Below, piece by piece: positions 1-8,184 of a stretch of DNA of 33,870 nucleotides. The position numbers and the translations under genes are program-made. The first letter of the stretch is position 1; the number at the start of each line of letters is the position of its first letter. The notes under the pieces are model-generated. The model did no database searches. It saw only the letters and a list, made by a program, of their open reading frames with translations, and was not told the origin of the DNA. The stretch is from an uncultured Bacilli bacterium (GTDB lineage: Bacteria > Bacillota_I > Bacilli_A > RF39 > UBA660), in assembly GCA_944350365.1 (NCBI GenBank), contig CALVOU010000012.1, positions 1-33,870 of the forward strand, given 5' to 3'.

Positions 1-208
1 ATTTGTTATCAACATTAAATCATATATAAGATTGCATTTAACTTTTCAAAGTTGCGTTTACTTTTTCATCTCAGCTTAAAATTCATGGAAAAATGTTAAC
101 ATTTTTTAAAAGAATCGTTCTTTTTCATAAGAATTTTGTGAAATTGTGGAAAATTATCTATTTAAAAAAGAAAATATGATAATATAAAAATGAGGAGATG
201 AATGACTG

Positions 209-1352
209 ATGCGTGATCATATTTTTTTAACATTATGGAGACAAATATTATCTAAATATACAAATATTCCACAAGAAAGACAAGATAGTCGTACTGAATA
301 ACTCGAATATAGGGATAAACAATACTCTTCTGTTGTTTTAGATGATAAAGTAGATAGCTTTATTGAATGGTACGATCAAAATGAAGTAAAAGGAAAACAA
401 ACCGCTATTGGAAAATATCGTTCGCCGATTGAGATGCGTAATTTTATCGAAACGCTAGCTGTCTGGTATGAACTTAGATATCCGGATATCTTTATCGATT
501 CGATGATTTTTGCCCCTGATGCGGAAGATTATCAAAGTACGGTGATGTTTAAAAAAAAATTCGTATATGATGGCTCTATTTGGGAACAGTAATCCAGTAG
601 AAGATTTAGATTGGACGGAATTTTATAATTTTCAGGTTCTTCTTCCATTCTTAGGTCCTGAGAAGATTTACTTACAAGATATTCCTTACCCTAGAACTGT
701 CGATATCAAAGTTGAAGGATGTTGGTTTCGAATTTGGTTGAGTGAGGATGGCATTATCCAAATGATTGAAAATTTTGGCGGATTAGAACATAACAAGTCT
801 ATCGTTCTTCAACGATTAGATCAATTCGCTGTTGGTAAATCTGCCAAAGAATTTGTTCAATTTATGGCGGATAATCACGTGCCTCTATCTGATGATAATC
901 CATTAACAAGTGCGATATTAGATCAAGAAAAATACCAATACTTAAAAAAAGAATTATTTAATTGTGTGATGTATCGAATCATTGAACGAGGTAAAGAAAG
1001 AATTGGGCCAAGGAGAGATTATCTTTTTGCCAATGAATTCGGCTGTGATAAAAGTATTCCTATTACTTATGGGATTGACTTATCGGATCCTAATCTAGAG
1101 CAACTACTTCGCATCTATCTGTCAGATGGTGGTTCATTAGATTTAGTTTGCTATTTAAATTATTTCCGTAGAACGAGTAAGCACCAAGTGTTAGAGTCGA
1201 CAACAGTTAGGAAATTACTTCATTTCTTTCCTGATCTTGAAAGTTATATAAAAGCAGAAGATGAAAAAAAATCTAGAATAGAATCAGGAGAAAGTCCAGA
1301 GCAAGCAGAAATTAAACTACAAAAAGTAATTTCTTATTTTCGTAAGTCGTAA
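209..1352 (+). pseudogene. decayed gene for an unknown ~380-aa protein
   Basis: Read from ATG 209 (GAGGAG lies 11 bases upstream), the frame runs 30 codons to a TAA at 299-301, continues open as coding-like sequence to a run of nine A at 551-559, and then needs a one-base shift to enter the 261-codon frame that starts at ATG 567 and ends at 1352. With one A removed the protein reads smoothly across the junction (FKKNSYMMALFGNSNPVED). I see no signal peptide, membrane segment or family motif; the C-terminal 35 residues are charged and probably helical. The 567-1352 part could still be translated alone, but ATG 567 has no ribosome binding site, so it is probably the tail of a broken gene. Transcriptional slippage on the A9 run could repair the shift but not the TAA. 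Function not recognised. Confidence 0.6.
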
Positions 1353-1392
1353 CTCTTTTTCGCTAAATATTAGGAAGTTTTAATAAGAAGAA

Positions 1393-1425
1393 AAAAGCCA
1401 CTTTTCAATAGAAAGGTTGGCTTTT
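1393..1425. terminator. bidirectional terminator
   Basis: A hairpin with arms AAAGCCA and TGGCTTT, extended by CTTTTC/GAAAGG, is flanked by A and T runs. It separates the plus-strand decayed gene from the minus-strand trmD operon and could end both. Confidence 0.75.
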
Positions 1426-1446
1426 ATTATTTGATTATCTAGTTAA

Positions 1447-1914
1447 TTACCTAGATTTTCCTTCAGTACGTTCGTTCTCATAATAATTAAGATAATTCTG
1501 TTCTAGATAATAGAGGCGTAATTTCAGTTCTTGTTCAAGAATATCTAATTTTTTCATCACGAGGCTAAATTCTTCTTCTTCCATATATTTCCGATACTTC
1601 GTATAAGCTTCTAGACGTAATTTACTGATTTCATTTAGCCCCTCTCGATAAGCGGTTCCAGCACTATCATCATCAGTTTCAAAAATCACATTCAATAATT
1701 TAAGTAGTCGTTCGAATTTTAAATTTACTTTTTTAGTTGCGACTTTATTCATTAAACTTGGGTTAATGATGACTACTTTATTTACATTGATGGCATCTTT
1801 TATTTTGATATTCTTTTTTGGAGAAAGGTCGTAACCATGCATTTTATCGTATTCAAAATACGTAATGGCTGGATCGTTTTTTTCTTTGACAATTAAATAT
1901 TTCTTATCTAGCAT
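1447..1914 (-). CDS. unknown 155-aa protein at the end of the trmD operon
   Basis: I do not recognise the family. The protein is charged and has no membrane segment. The N-terminal 60 residues look like a small beta-rich region; residues about 65-150 are rich in Leu, Glu and Lys and probably form long helices, possibly a coiled coil. The start is well supported by AGAGGTGG eight bases before the ATG. It follows trmD by 12 bases in the same direction and a terminator lies just beyond, so it is probably the last gene of the rimM-trmD transcript. That placement hints at a link with translation but is no proof. Confidence 0.75.
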   Translation of the reverse strand: MLDKKYLIVKEKNDPAITYFEYDKMHGYDLSPKKNIKIKDAINVNKVVIINPSLMNKVATKKVNLKFERLLKLLNVIFETDDDSAGTAYREGLNEISKLRLEAYTKYRKYMEEEEFSLVMKKLDILEQELKLRLYYLEQNYLNYYENERTEGKSR

Positions 1915-1926
1915 CGCTAACCACCT

Positions 1927-2601
1927 CTATTTTTTTATATTTTCTAACAAGTCTGGTCTTCTCTCTACAGTTCTATTATACCGCATTTCTCTACGAAATT
2001 GTTCAATTTTTTTATGATCTCCAGAAAGTAACACGTCAGGAACTTTCATTCCTCGATAAATACTGGGTTTAGTATAGGTTGGGTAATCTAATAGATGATC
2101 GTTAAAGCTATCTTGGAGATGACTTTCTTCCGCAATTACACCTGGTAATAATCGAATGACTGAGTCGATAATCGCCATTGCGGGAATTTCCCCACCTGTT
2201 AATACATAATCACCAATGGATATTTCTTGATCGCAAATCGTTCTAATTCTTTCATCGAAGCCCTCATAGTGGCCACATATTAGAATCAAATGTTGGGCTT
2301 TAGAAAATTCATAAGCTTTTTCTGAACGATACGGAGTACCATCTGGTGTAAGTAATATGACAATACTCTCCTTTGTTCTTAGCGCGTCAATGCAATCGAA
2401 GATTGGTTGACAAGTAAGTACCATGCCATTTCCACCTCCATAAGGAGTATCGTCAACTTTACCATGCGGATCTAGTGAATAATCACGGAAATTGACCAAA
2501 TGAATTTCGACTTTTCCTTTATCGATAGCCCGTTTGATGATGGAATTACTTAGAATTCCAGTAAACATTTCTGGAAAAAGAGTAACTACATCGATTTTCA
2601 T
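1927..2601 (-). CDS. trmD: tRNA (guanine37-N1)-methyltransferase
   Basis: TrmD puts a methyl group from S-adenosylmethionine on N1 of G37 next to the anticodon of some tRNAs, which prevents +1 frameshifting. The 224-aa product carries the signature stretches of the trefoil-knot SPOUT fold: LLTPDGTPY near residue 84, ICGHYEGFDERI near 108-119 and SIGDYVLTGGEIPAM near 128-142. It begins MKIDVVTLFPEMF, as family members do. It is shorter than the Escherichia coli enzyme mainly at the C-terminus. The ATG overlaps the rimM stop by 4 bases (ATGA), so the two genes are probably translationally coupled. The rimM-trmD pairing is conserved across bacteria. Confidence 0.97.
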   Translation of the reverse strand: MKIDVVTLFPEMFTGILSNSIIKRAIDKGKVEIHLVNFRDYSLDPHGKVDDTPYGGGNGMVLTCQPIFDCIDALRTKESIVILLTPDGTPYRSEKAYEFSKAQHLILICGHYEGFDERIRTICDQEISIGDYVLTGGEIPAMAIIDSVIRLLPGVIAEESHLQDSFNDHLLDYPTYTKPSIYRGMKVPDVLLSGDHKKIEQFRREMRYNRTVERRPDLLENIKK

Positions 2602-3101
2602 TCGAATAACCCCGCAATAGGCACTAACTCTAACTTTTTCTCTGCCCAGTCTAGCTTCGAAATTAGTTCTTTTTCAAACGGTACTAGAATTTTCTTCGTT
2701 AACGTCTCAACCACAAATAGTTTTTTTCCTAACGCACCAGATCGAATATCGATAATTGTTCCTCGAAGTTCTCGATTATAATAAACGCCTAACCCAATAT
2801 AGTCTTGATCTAGATATTCATCTTCTGCAAGAGATAAATCTACTCGTTTTACATAGACATATAAACCTTTAAACCGTAAAACTTGATTGATATCCGTATA
2901 TCCTTCCATTGTGATCATCTCAAAATTTTTATGGTGGCGATAAGTTTTAATGACTACTTCTTCTTTTTTTCTACCGATATATAATTTCATCTTAGGGACA
3001 AATACTTTATCTTTATACTCAAAATCAGAAAGAATTCTAATTTCCCCTTTGATTCCGTGGGTATTGACGATTTTTCCTACATAGATAAATTCTTCTTCCA
3101 T
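2598..3101 (-). CDS. rimM: 16S rRNA processing factor RimM
   Basis: RimM is a maturation factor for the 30S subunit head that binds ribosomal protein S19. The 167-aa product has the N-terminal RimM barrel (YVGKIVNTHGIKGEIRI, residues 6-22) and a C-terminal PRC-barrel domain starting near residue 95 (DQDYIGLGVYYN, ending KILVPFEKELI...KKLELVPIAGLFE). AGGAGA lies eight bases before the ATG. The start lies inside the 3' end of the upstream methyltransferase gene (25-base overlap) and the end overlaps trmD by 4 bases, so the three genes are packed as one unit. The stop codon is TGA, evidence that TGA is not read as Trp here. Confidence 0.96.
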   Translation of the reverse strand: MEEEFIYVGKIVNTHGIKGEIRILSDFEYKDKVFVPKMKLYIGRKKEEVVIKTYRHHKNFEMITMEGYTDINQVLRFKGLYVYVKRVDLSLAEDEYLDQDYIGLGVYYNRELRGTIIDIRSGALGKKLFVVETLTKKILVPFEKELISKLDWAEKKLELVPIAGLFE

Positions 3102-3847
3102 CCACTTTCTCTCCTATCTAATTCATATAATAAAATACTGGTCGCAACCGCAACATTCAAGCTTTCTACTGCCTTATCCATCTGGATATAAAGGTAATGG
3201 TCACATAGAGAAAGAACCTCTTCGGATACCCCATTTCCTTCATTACCAACAACTAAAGCATATTGACTTTTCGCTGTTGTTTCTAAATTTCTGACATCTT
3301 CTCCCCCTTCTACTCTTGTTCCATAGATGGGAATTTGTTTTTGTTTTAATTCAGGAATAAGTTTAATTAAATCTGCTTCTAAAACATGAAGATGAAACAC
3401 CATTCCTTGAGTCGCCCGAAGAACTTTGGCATTATATAAGTCCACTGTCTTTGTCCCTAATATCACGGTATCGACGTGAAACGCTTTCGCACTACGTAAA
3501 ATGGTACCTAAATTCCCAGGATCTTGAATACCATCTAACATCAAAATTCTTTTACCCATTTCTGGATAAGAATTTTTCATTTTATGACAGAGTGCTAAAA
3601 TAGGAACTGGAGTATCAACTTCTGTGATTTTTTTGATGATTTCTTTAGTGACATAGACTTTAGGAACAACTAATTCACAACTTACATTTTCTGTCAAGAT
3701 CACTTCTTCGATAATTCCTGCTTGATAAGCTTCTAATACTAGGTGCCATCCCTCAACTAAAAATAGATTTAATCGATCACGATATTTTTTATCATGAAGT
3801 TTTCGATATTTTTTAATCCGTTCATTATCCAAACTAGTAATGAGCAT
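3077..3847 (-). CDS. SpoU/TrmH-family RNA 2'-O-methyltransferase
   Basis: The enzyme methylates a ribose 2'-OH in rRNA or tRNA with S-adenosylmethionine. All three SpoU motifs are present: DPGNLGTILRSA near residue 110, VVGNEGNGVS near 194 and the IQMDKAVESLNVAVA stretch near 220. An N-terminal substrate-binding domain (residues 1-95) precedes the knotted catalytic domain, as in B. subtilis YsgA and RlmB-like proteins; the exact target nucleotide cannot be read. I place the start at ATG 3847 because AGGTGA lies 6 bases before it; a GTG nine bases further up is itself part of that ribosome binding site. The 3' end overlaps rimM by 25 bases. Confidence 0.9.
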   Translation of the reverse strand: MLITSLDNERIKKYRKLHDKKYRDRLNLFLVEGWHLVLEAYQAGIIEEVILTENVSCELVVPKVYVTKEIIKKITEVDTPVPILALCHKMKNSYPEMGKRILMLDGIQDPGNLGTILRSAKAFHVDTVILGTKTVDLYNAKVLRATQGMVFHLHVLEADLIKLIPELKQKQIPIYGTRVEGGEDVRNLETTAKSQYALVVGNEGNGVSEEVLSLCDHYLYIQMDKAVESLNVAVATSILLYELDRRESGWKKNLSM

Positions 3848-3856
3848 CCCTATCAC

Positions 3857-4279
3857 CTCGTTTTTTAGATAATTTATTTTCTTTTTTCGAACAAAATAGC
3901 CTTGTTCAACTGAAAAACTATGAATAATTTTTAGATTTTCTAAATCGGAAGAGTAAGTTGCCTAAAGTAATTGATAGGTTTTTAACTCTTCTAGAATAAA
4001 ATGATAATAGAAACAATTTTCATCAAAAGAAGTCCTATTACTGTGGCTTACTTCTAAATAATTATTTTCTTCACCTTGGATAACAGAAATCAATATATTT
4101 TCTTGATTTGATTCTTTTAAAAGAATGAGAAGGTAGGAAAGAGAAAACATTAACGATTATCATTTGAAAAATGGAATATCTTGTTCAGAGTGAAAAATAT
4201 AATGTTTATTTTCTGATTGGACAATCTTTTTTTCATTATATAAGTTACTTTTTTCACTATACGCCTCAATAATACACGT
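3857..4279 (-). pseudogene. coding-like remnant interrupted by stops
   Basis: This 433-base gap between the metalloprotease and the methyltransferase has one reading frame whose composition looks coding from end to end, in frame with the methyltransferase gene: 39 codons from 4279, then TGA TAA, two codons, a 62-codon stretch from ATG 4150 to TAG 3962, then 35 open codons up to the methyltransferase start region. No piece has a convincing ribosome binding site, and the first has no start codon. The translation is hydrophilic with one Leu-rich patch (SLSYLLILL) and matches no family I know. It is probably the remains of a ~140-codon gene, but chance openness in AT-rich DNA is possible. Confidence 0.3.
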
Positions 4280-4289
4280 CTAATACTAA

Positions 4290-4937
4290 TTAATAATTTT
4301 TCATTAGCTTTCTTACTTCTCGGTAATTAGGATAGTTACTTTCTACCACTTTCCAAAATCTAGCTGAGTGGTTTAACTCAATAAAATGGCTTAGTTCATG
4401 AACGATAACATAATCCAAACAAATCGGATTTTTCTTAATCAATTCTAGATTTAAAGTTACTCGTTTTAATTTCGCATTACAAACACCCCAACGGGAAGTC
4501 ATTTTTCGAATGGTAAGTGCGGGATACGGAATTTTTCGATTAAACCTTTGAACCCAGTAATCTAAACGTTCAGGAAATATCTCTTGAGCTTGTTTTTTGT
4601 ACCATTTATCTAATTCTGTTTCCCCTACTTCACGGCCAATAAATACTTTTTCCTTGCCTAAAGAAATATCTTTACCACTTGTGTAAACAGGATCATATTT
4701 TTTTCCTAAAAAAGAAAAACCGTTATTTTCTTCTTGTTTACGTAATTGTTTTTCATACATTTTGATAATAGAAGGCATATTTTCTTCGATTGTCTGTTTA
4801 ATCTTACGATCAGATACTAAAATATTGGTTGAAACATAAAGATTTAAATCTTTTTTTACTCGTAAATATGTATTTTTTACTCCTCTTTTCTTTTCAATAA
4901 TTACTTCGTAATTATTATTTCCAATTTTGATTTGCAT
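4290..4937 (-). CDS. YgjP/DUF45-type zinc metallopeptidase
   Basis: The C-terminal half carries the zinc signature HELSHFIELNHSARFW (HExxH with a downstream His in NHSARFW), preceded by MTSRWGVCN, which is typical of the YgjP/WLM (M48-like) family. These are small soluble proteins of about 220-240 residues, often called UTP pyrophosphatase or SprT-like; the physiological substrate is poorly known. The 215-aa length fits. I choose ATG 4937 rather than the upstream ATG 4961 because AGGTGG lies five bases before it. No signal peptide or membrane segment is seen, so the protein is probably cytoplasmic. It reads toward the methyltransferase-rimM-trmD genes but is separated from them by a 433-base gap. 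Confidence 0.88.
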   Translation of the reverse strand: MQIKIGNNNYEVIIEKKRGVKNTYLRVKKDLNLYVSTNILVSDRKIKQTIEENMPSIIKMYEKQLRKQEENNGFSFLGKKYDPVYTSGKDISLGKEKVFIGREVGETELDKWYKKQAQEIFPERLDYWVQRFNRKIPYPALTIRKMTSRWGVCNAKLKRVTLNLELIKKNPICLDYVIVHELSHFIELNHSARFWKVVESNYPNYREVRKLMKNY

Positions 4938-5016
4938 GTTACCACCTAATTTCTTACTCATTATAACATAATTTAACTCATCTACGCAATTCTAATCGAG
5001 TCTCTTATAAATTCCT

Positions 5017-5046
5017 GTATAAAAAGGAAAGGAAACTATCAAAATA
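5017..5046 (+). promoter_or_regulatory. possible sigma-G promoter of sspI
   Basis: GTATA (5017-5021) and CAAAATA (5040-5046), 18 bases apart, resemble the forespore sigma-G elements GnATR and CATnnTA, with one mismatch in the -10. Forespore transcription is expected for a small acid-soluble spore protein. The predicted leader is only about 15 bases, which weakens the call. Confidence 0.35.
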
Positions 5047-5067
5047 TAAGTAGAAAGGATTGATTAT

Positions 5068-5280
5068 ATGAATTTAGATATTAGAAGTCACATTATTAAT
5101 AATTTTAAGGGGGATAATATTCAAGTCTTAAGAGAAGCTATCGAGGAAAGTATTAAAAATAACGATGAAATCACTTTGCCAGGCATGGGTGTATTCTTCG
5201 AATTGGTATGGCAAAAAGCAGATGATGAGATGAAAGATAAGATGTTAAAGATTTTAGAAGATTGTGTAAAACAAAATTAA
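5068..5280 (+). CDS. sspI: small acid-soluble spore protein I
   Basis: The 70-aa product lines up with B. subtilis SspI along its length: it opens with a LDIRxxII stretch, has a central LPGMGVFFELVWQ segment (LPGLGVLFEVIWQ in B. subtilis, recalled) and ends with a KMLKILE-type helix. SspI is a minor protein made in the developing forespore and packed into the spore core; its exact role is not settled, and it is unrelated to the DNA-coating alpha/beta SASPs. AAAGGA lies eight bases before the ATG. The gene stands alone on the plus strand, with its own terminator directly after it. It is direct evidence that the organism can form endospores. Confidence 0.9.
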   Translation: MNLDIRSHIINNFKGDNIQVLREAIEESIKNNDEITLPGMGVFFELVWQKADDEMKDKMLKILEDCVKQN

Positions 5281-5294
5281 CAATAAATGAAAAG

Positions 5295-5317
5295 GCTACC
5301 CGTTTGGGTAGCTATTT
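5295..5317 (+). terminator. sspI terminator
   Basis: A perfect GCTACCC/GGGTAGC stem with a GTTT loop followed by TATTTT starts 15 bases after the sspI stop codon. Confidence 0.85.
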
Positions 5318-5330
5318 TGGTTCTATAATA

Positions 5331-5364
5331 AATAGTGTTGGGAGGTATTTCACTAACACTATTT
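5331..5364 (-). terminator. terminator of the SleB-like gene
   Basis: AATAGTGTT and AACACTATT form a nine-pair stem ending one base from the stop codon of the minus-strand hydrolase gene. The short T-rich tail (ATTTATT) on that strand makes it a moderate terminator. Confidence 0.55.
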
Positions 5365-7815
5365 TTATGCAGATAAGGAACGACTATTTTCTTCTTCGTC
5401 TAGTTGATAAGTATCATAAATTGAATTTAAGTCGTCAGTTGATGAGATACTACTATATTGATTTTGGGTTACTCGATTTAATTTTTCTGCCAAGTGATGA
5501 TATTTGTTTCCTCCAGATACGATTTGATACTTCTTTTCTCCGGAAGATGAATAAGTAGAACTTCCTGAACTTTTAAATTCCACGTAATCGTTGTTTCTGA
5601 TTCCTCCAAAGAAACAATCCCTAGTGGCTTTTACTACTTCAGCATTATCAAAGGATTGTGTACTTGCGGCAGTAGAGGCAGCAGAACGGACAGAAGAATT
5701 TTGCCAGACAACAAATTGTCCTTGCGCAGTTGCTATTTCGAGAGGCATACTTCCGCCCCAGCCACCATCTTCGATACGATTTGCGATGACAGATGCGACA
5801 CCAAGAGCATCTTCGTAGGTTTTGTTGGATTCCGCATTAATAATGACAACCAGTTTGTAAAAATCTTCTTCACTCATCGGATAAGTTGTATTCCCTGTTG
5901 TATAATGATAGCCACTCTTTATCGTATTTTGATCATCGACGGTTACTTGTTCCTGATAAGCAATAGTCATAGGTGTTGCACTATCCTCTGTTGAAGTTGT
6001 GAGTTCTGATATTTCGTTTGATGGAGTTGAGGTAGCTAGCTTGTCCTTTCCTTCGCTTGAGTTTGAAGGGATTTGAGTTTCTTGGTGAAGGTAAACCTCA
6101 TTAACGGTGTTCTCTGATATTGCTTGGTTGACATCATCCGTTGTAGTTATGCTACCTTGAGCAGTTTTGATGATACTGTCAGTCGCTGTGGTGGATTCTT
6201 CGTTTTGATTTGGTGTTATTTCCTTTTCTGATATCACCGAATCAGTTGATGTAGCTGAAGTTACCGTTGTTGTTGAGGTGGTTGTGTCAATCATCGTATT
6301 AGTTTGACTACTAGAAGAGGTGACAGGAACTTGATCGATGTTATTATTCTCGGTTGTCGAAGAAGAGGATGAGATAGTTTCTTTTTCTTCTGAAATGGAT
6401 TCTTCCTCTTTCGGATTTTCTGAAGAAAGTGTTGTTGATTGTTCTGAAGTAAGAAAAACTGACTCATTAGATGATTGACTTTCTTCTACTTTATCCTCAC
6501 TAGTAGGCGAAGAAGAAGTATCTGAGTTGCTAGTATTTTCTGCTTTTTCATTTAGAGAAAACGGTTCAGAAACAAGAGGAGTCTCTGGATTTTCTTCGAT
6601 TGGTGTAGAATTTTCTTCAGTTGTTTTATTAGGCACTACTTTTTCTGATTGATCAGTTTGATTTGATGCTTCATTGTTTTTCGTGTTTGATTTCTGAGTA
6701 GTAGCCTCTTCGGTTGGTGACTTTTCTGCTTCTGTTGAAGATTTGTCAGCTTGAATTTCTGTCTCAGCACTACTTTCTGTCATCTTTGTATCTTGTTGAG
6801 TTTGGCTTGGAAACTGATTGCTAGTTTCGGTTTCTACCGATAAAGATTCTGAATTTATAGTGGAATCTTCTGTTTTGCTTTCGGTGCTTTCATTCACAGA
6901 AGTTGTATTCGAATTGTCTTCTTTCTTTTCGTTCTTAGACATTAGTCCCATAGCTTCTGACATCATATTTTTAGCAGACTCTAACTGTGTACTAAGCCAA
7001 TTGGTAGTTTTTTCTTCTTCGTTGGATTGACTAGTATGACTAGTAAATTGTGCGTTGCTTTCCTCCGTTACTTTGTTAACTTCTTCTTGTATTGTTTCTT
7101 GTGTTTGAGAATTTTCTGGTGTTTCTTTTATATTGTCGGTTAATGATGGGACAATATCTTGTTTTTTGTTGGCTATTCCTTCGATTTTTTCACTTTCTGA
7201 ATTTTGCTTAGAAAACAATACTTTTACTTTCTGCTCTTCCTGTTGAGCTAAAGTGATTGTGGCGTTTTCTATATCTGTTAAGAATGTGGTTTCGTTCGTC
7301 CCTTCAGCTTCAATTTTAGACTTATCCTGATGAAAAGGAATAAATCGTTCTAAAGCGCTTAATCCACCTACTAAAGAAGCACCGATTAAAACTGCTGCAC
7401 CTACTTGAGTAACTTTTTTCTTTACTTTGGTCCAGAAGGGGTATTTATGATTCACTTTTAAGTTTTTTACTCCTGCTGGAATTTTTTTCTTTTCCTCTTT
7501 TTTTAACTTTCTTTGAACAATATTTTCGTCGAACTCTCTAAATAACGATTCGCTTTTTAGCATCGAATAATCATTTATTTCCATACTACCAATATCACGA
7601 TAGTTCAATTTTACTTTATCTGCTCCGATTTTTACCTCTTTTAAATTAGCTTCATCGATGGTAGTCCTTATAAACTTTTGAATATGCTCTTTTTCAACAG
7701 TAAATTTTGTTTGAACCAGTTTTCCTTGGTAATAATAGTGAACATGTAAAATAGGCTGAAAATTTGCCATTTGTTTAATGACAATTTTTACTTGATCATA
7801 CTGTATAACACTCAA
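5365..7815 (-). CDS. giant membrane-anchored SleB/CwlJ-family cell-wall hydrolase
   Basis: This 816-aa protein has three parts. Residues 1-135 form a Lys/Glu-rich, probably cytoplasmic domain of unknown family. Residues 136-156 are a transmembrane helix (VGAAVLIGASLVGG). Residues 165-635 are an extracellular stalk made almost wholly of Ser, Thr, Glu, Asn and Gln. Residues 640-775 are a Hydrolase_2 (SleB/CwlJ) domain with IINAESNKTYEDALGVASVI, where Glu662 is the likely catalytic acid, then GQFVVW and GGNKYHH. SleB and CwlJ are lytic enzymes for spore cortex peptidoglycan but are usually only 140-310 aa, and none I know has this stalk. The start is TTG, with AGGAG ten bases upstream. A role in sporulation or in vegetative wall growth is possible; the neighbours favour sporulation. 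Confidence 0.85.
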   Translation of the reverse strand: MSVIQYDQVKIVIKQMANFQPILHVHYYYQGKLVQTKFTVEKEHIQKFIRTTIDEANLKEVKIGADKVKLNYRDIGSMEINDYSMLKSESLFREFDENIVQRKLKKEEKKKIPAGVKNLKVNHKYPFWTKVKKKVTQVGAAVLIGASLVGGLSALERFIPFHQDKSKIEAEGTNETTFLTDIENATITLAQQEEQKVKVLFSKQNSESEKIEGIANKKQDIVPSLTDNIKETPENSQTQETIQEEVNKVTEESNAQFTSHTSQSNEEEKTTNWLSTQLESAKNMMSEAMGLMSKNEKKEDNSNTTSVNESTESKTEDSTINSESLSVETETSNQFPSQTQQDTKMTESSAETEIQADKSSTEAEKSPTEEATTQKSNTKNNEASNQTDQSEKVVPNKTTEENSTPIEENPETPLVSEPFSLNEKAENTSNSDTSSSPTSEDKVEESQSSNESVFLTSEQSTTLSSENPKEEESISEEKETISSSSSTTENNNIDQVPVTSSSSQTNTMIDTTTSTTTVTSATSTDSVISEKEITPNQNEESTTATDSIIKTAQGSITTTDDVNQAISENTVNEVYLHQETQIPSNSSEGKDKLATSTPSNEISELTTSTEDSATPMTIAYQEQVTVDDQNTIKSGYHYTTGNTTYPMSEEDFYKLVVIINAESNKTYEDALGVASVIANRIEDGGWGGSMPLEIATAQGQFVVWQNSSVRSAASTAASTQSFDNAEVVKATRDCFFGGIRNNDYVEFKSSGSSTYSSSGEKKYQIVSGGNKYHHLAEKLNRVTQNQYSSISSTDDLNSIYDTYQLDEEENSRSLSA

Positions 7816-7846
7816 CGTTCATCACTCCTACTATTATCTTGATTTT

Positions 7847-7855
7847 ATTATAGCA
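7847..7855 (-). promoter_or_regulatory. extended -10 element of the SleB-like gene
   Basis: TGCTATAAT on the minus strand, about 32 bases before the TTG start, is a full extended -10 match. No good -35 is visible, which extended -10 promoters can tolerate. It lies back to back with the tRNA promoter. Confidence 0.5.
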
Positions 7856-7873
7856 TAACTATACAATTTATGC

Positions 7874-7902
7874 TTGACTTTTTTTATTAGTCATTGTACA
7901 AT
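7874..7902 (+). promoter_or_regulatory. sigma-A promoter of tRNA-Arg
   Basis: TTGACT (7874-7879) and TACAAT (7897-7902) are separated by exactly 17 bases and sit 21 bases upstream of the tRNA, as expected for a vegetative stable-RNA promoter. Confidence 0.85.
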
Positions 7903-7923
7903 TTATATGTTCCATGAAAAAAT

Positions 7924-8000
<77 letters not shown>

Positions 8001-8010
8001 TTAAGAAACA

Positions 8011-8040
8011 AAATACTGATATTATATCAGTATTTTTTTA
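8011..8040 (+). terminator. tRNA-Arg terminator
   Basis: ATACTGATA and TATCAGTAT pair perfectly around a three-base loop and are followed by seven T, ten bases after the tRNA CCA end. Confidence 0.9.
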
Positions 8041-8061
8041 TTTTCACAAGAAAAAATAGTG

Positions 8062-8127
8062 AAAAAAGATCGGTTTAGACCGATTCTTTTAAATTAGACA
8101 AATCTCTGGAAAAAACCTAGAGGTTTT
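8062..8127 (-). terminator. two hairpins downstream of gerM
   Basis: Two small hairpins lie past the gerM stop: AAAACC/GGTTTT at 8112-8127 and ATCGGT/ACCGAT at 8069-8084, the second followed on the minus strand by CTTTTTTC. The second is the better terminator and its A/T flanks would let it work in both directions. Confidence 0.65.
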
Positions 8128-8184
8128 CTTATGGATAAATTGTAAGAAAAGTTCAAAGTAATCTTCGTCCTTTCGTTTTTGTCG

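Noticed and set aside
31-72. Imperfect 21-base direct repeat near the left edge
   Set aside because: Several mismatches in T-rich sequence; too weak to call.
5262-7030. Several plus-strand open frames opposite the SleB-like gene
   Set aside because: They lie antisense to the long Ser/Thr/Glu stalk, lack ribosome binding sites and have translations that mirror its low-complexity codons.
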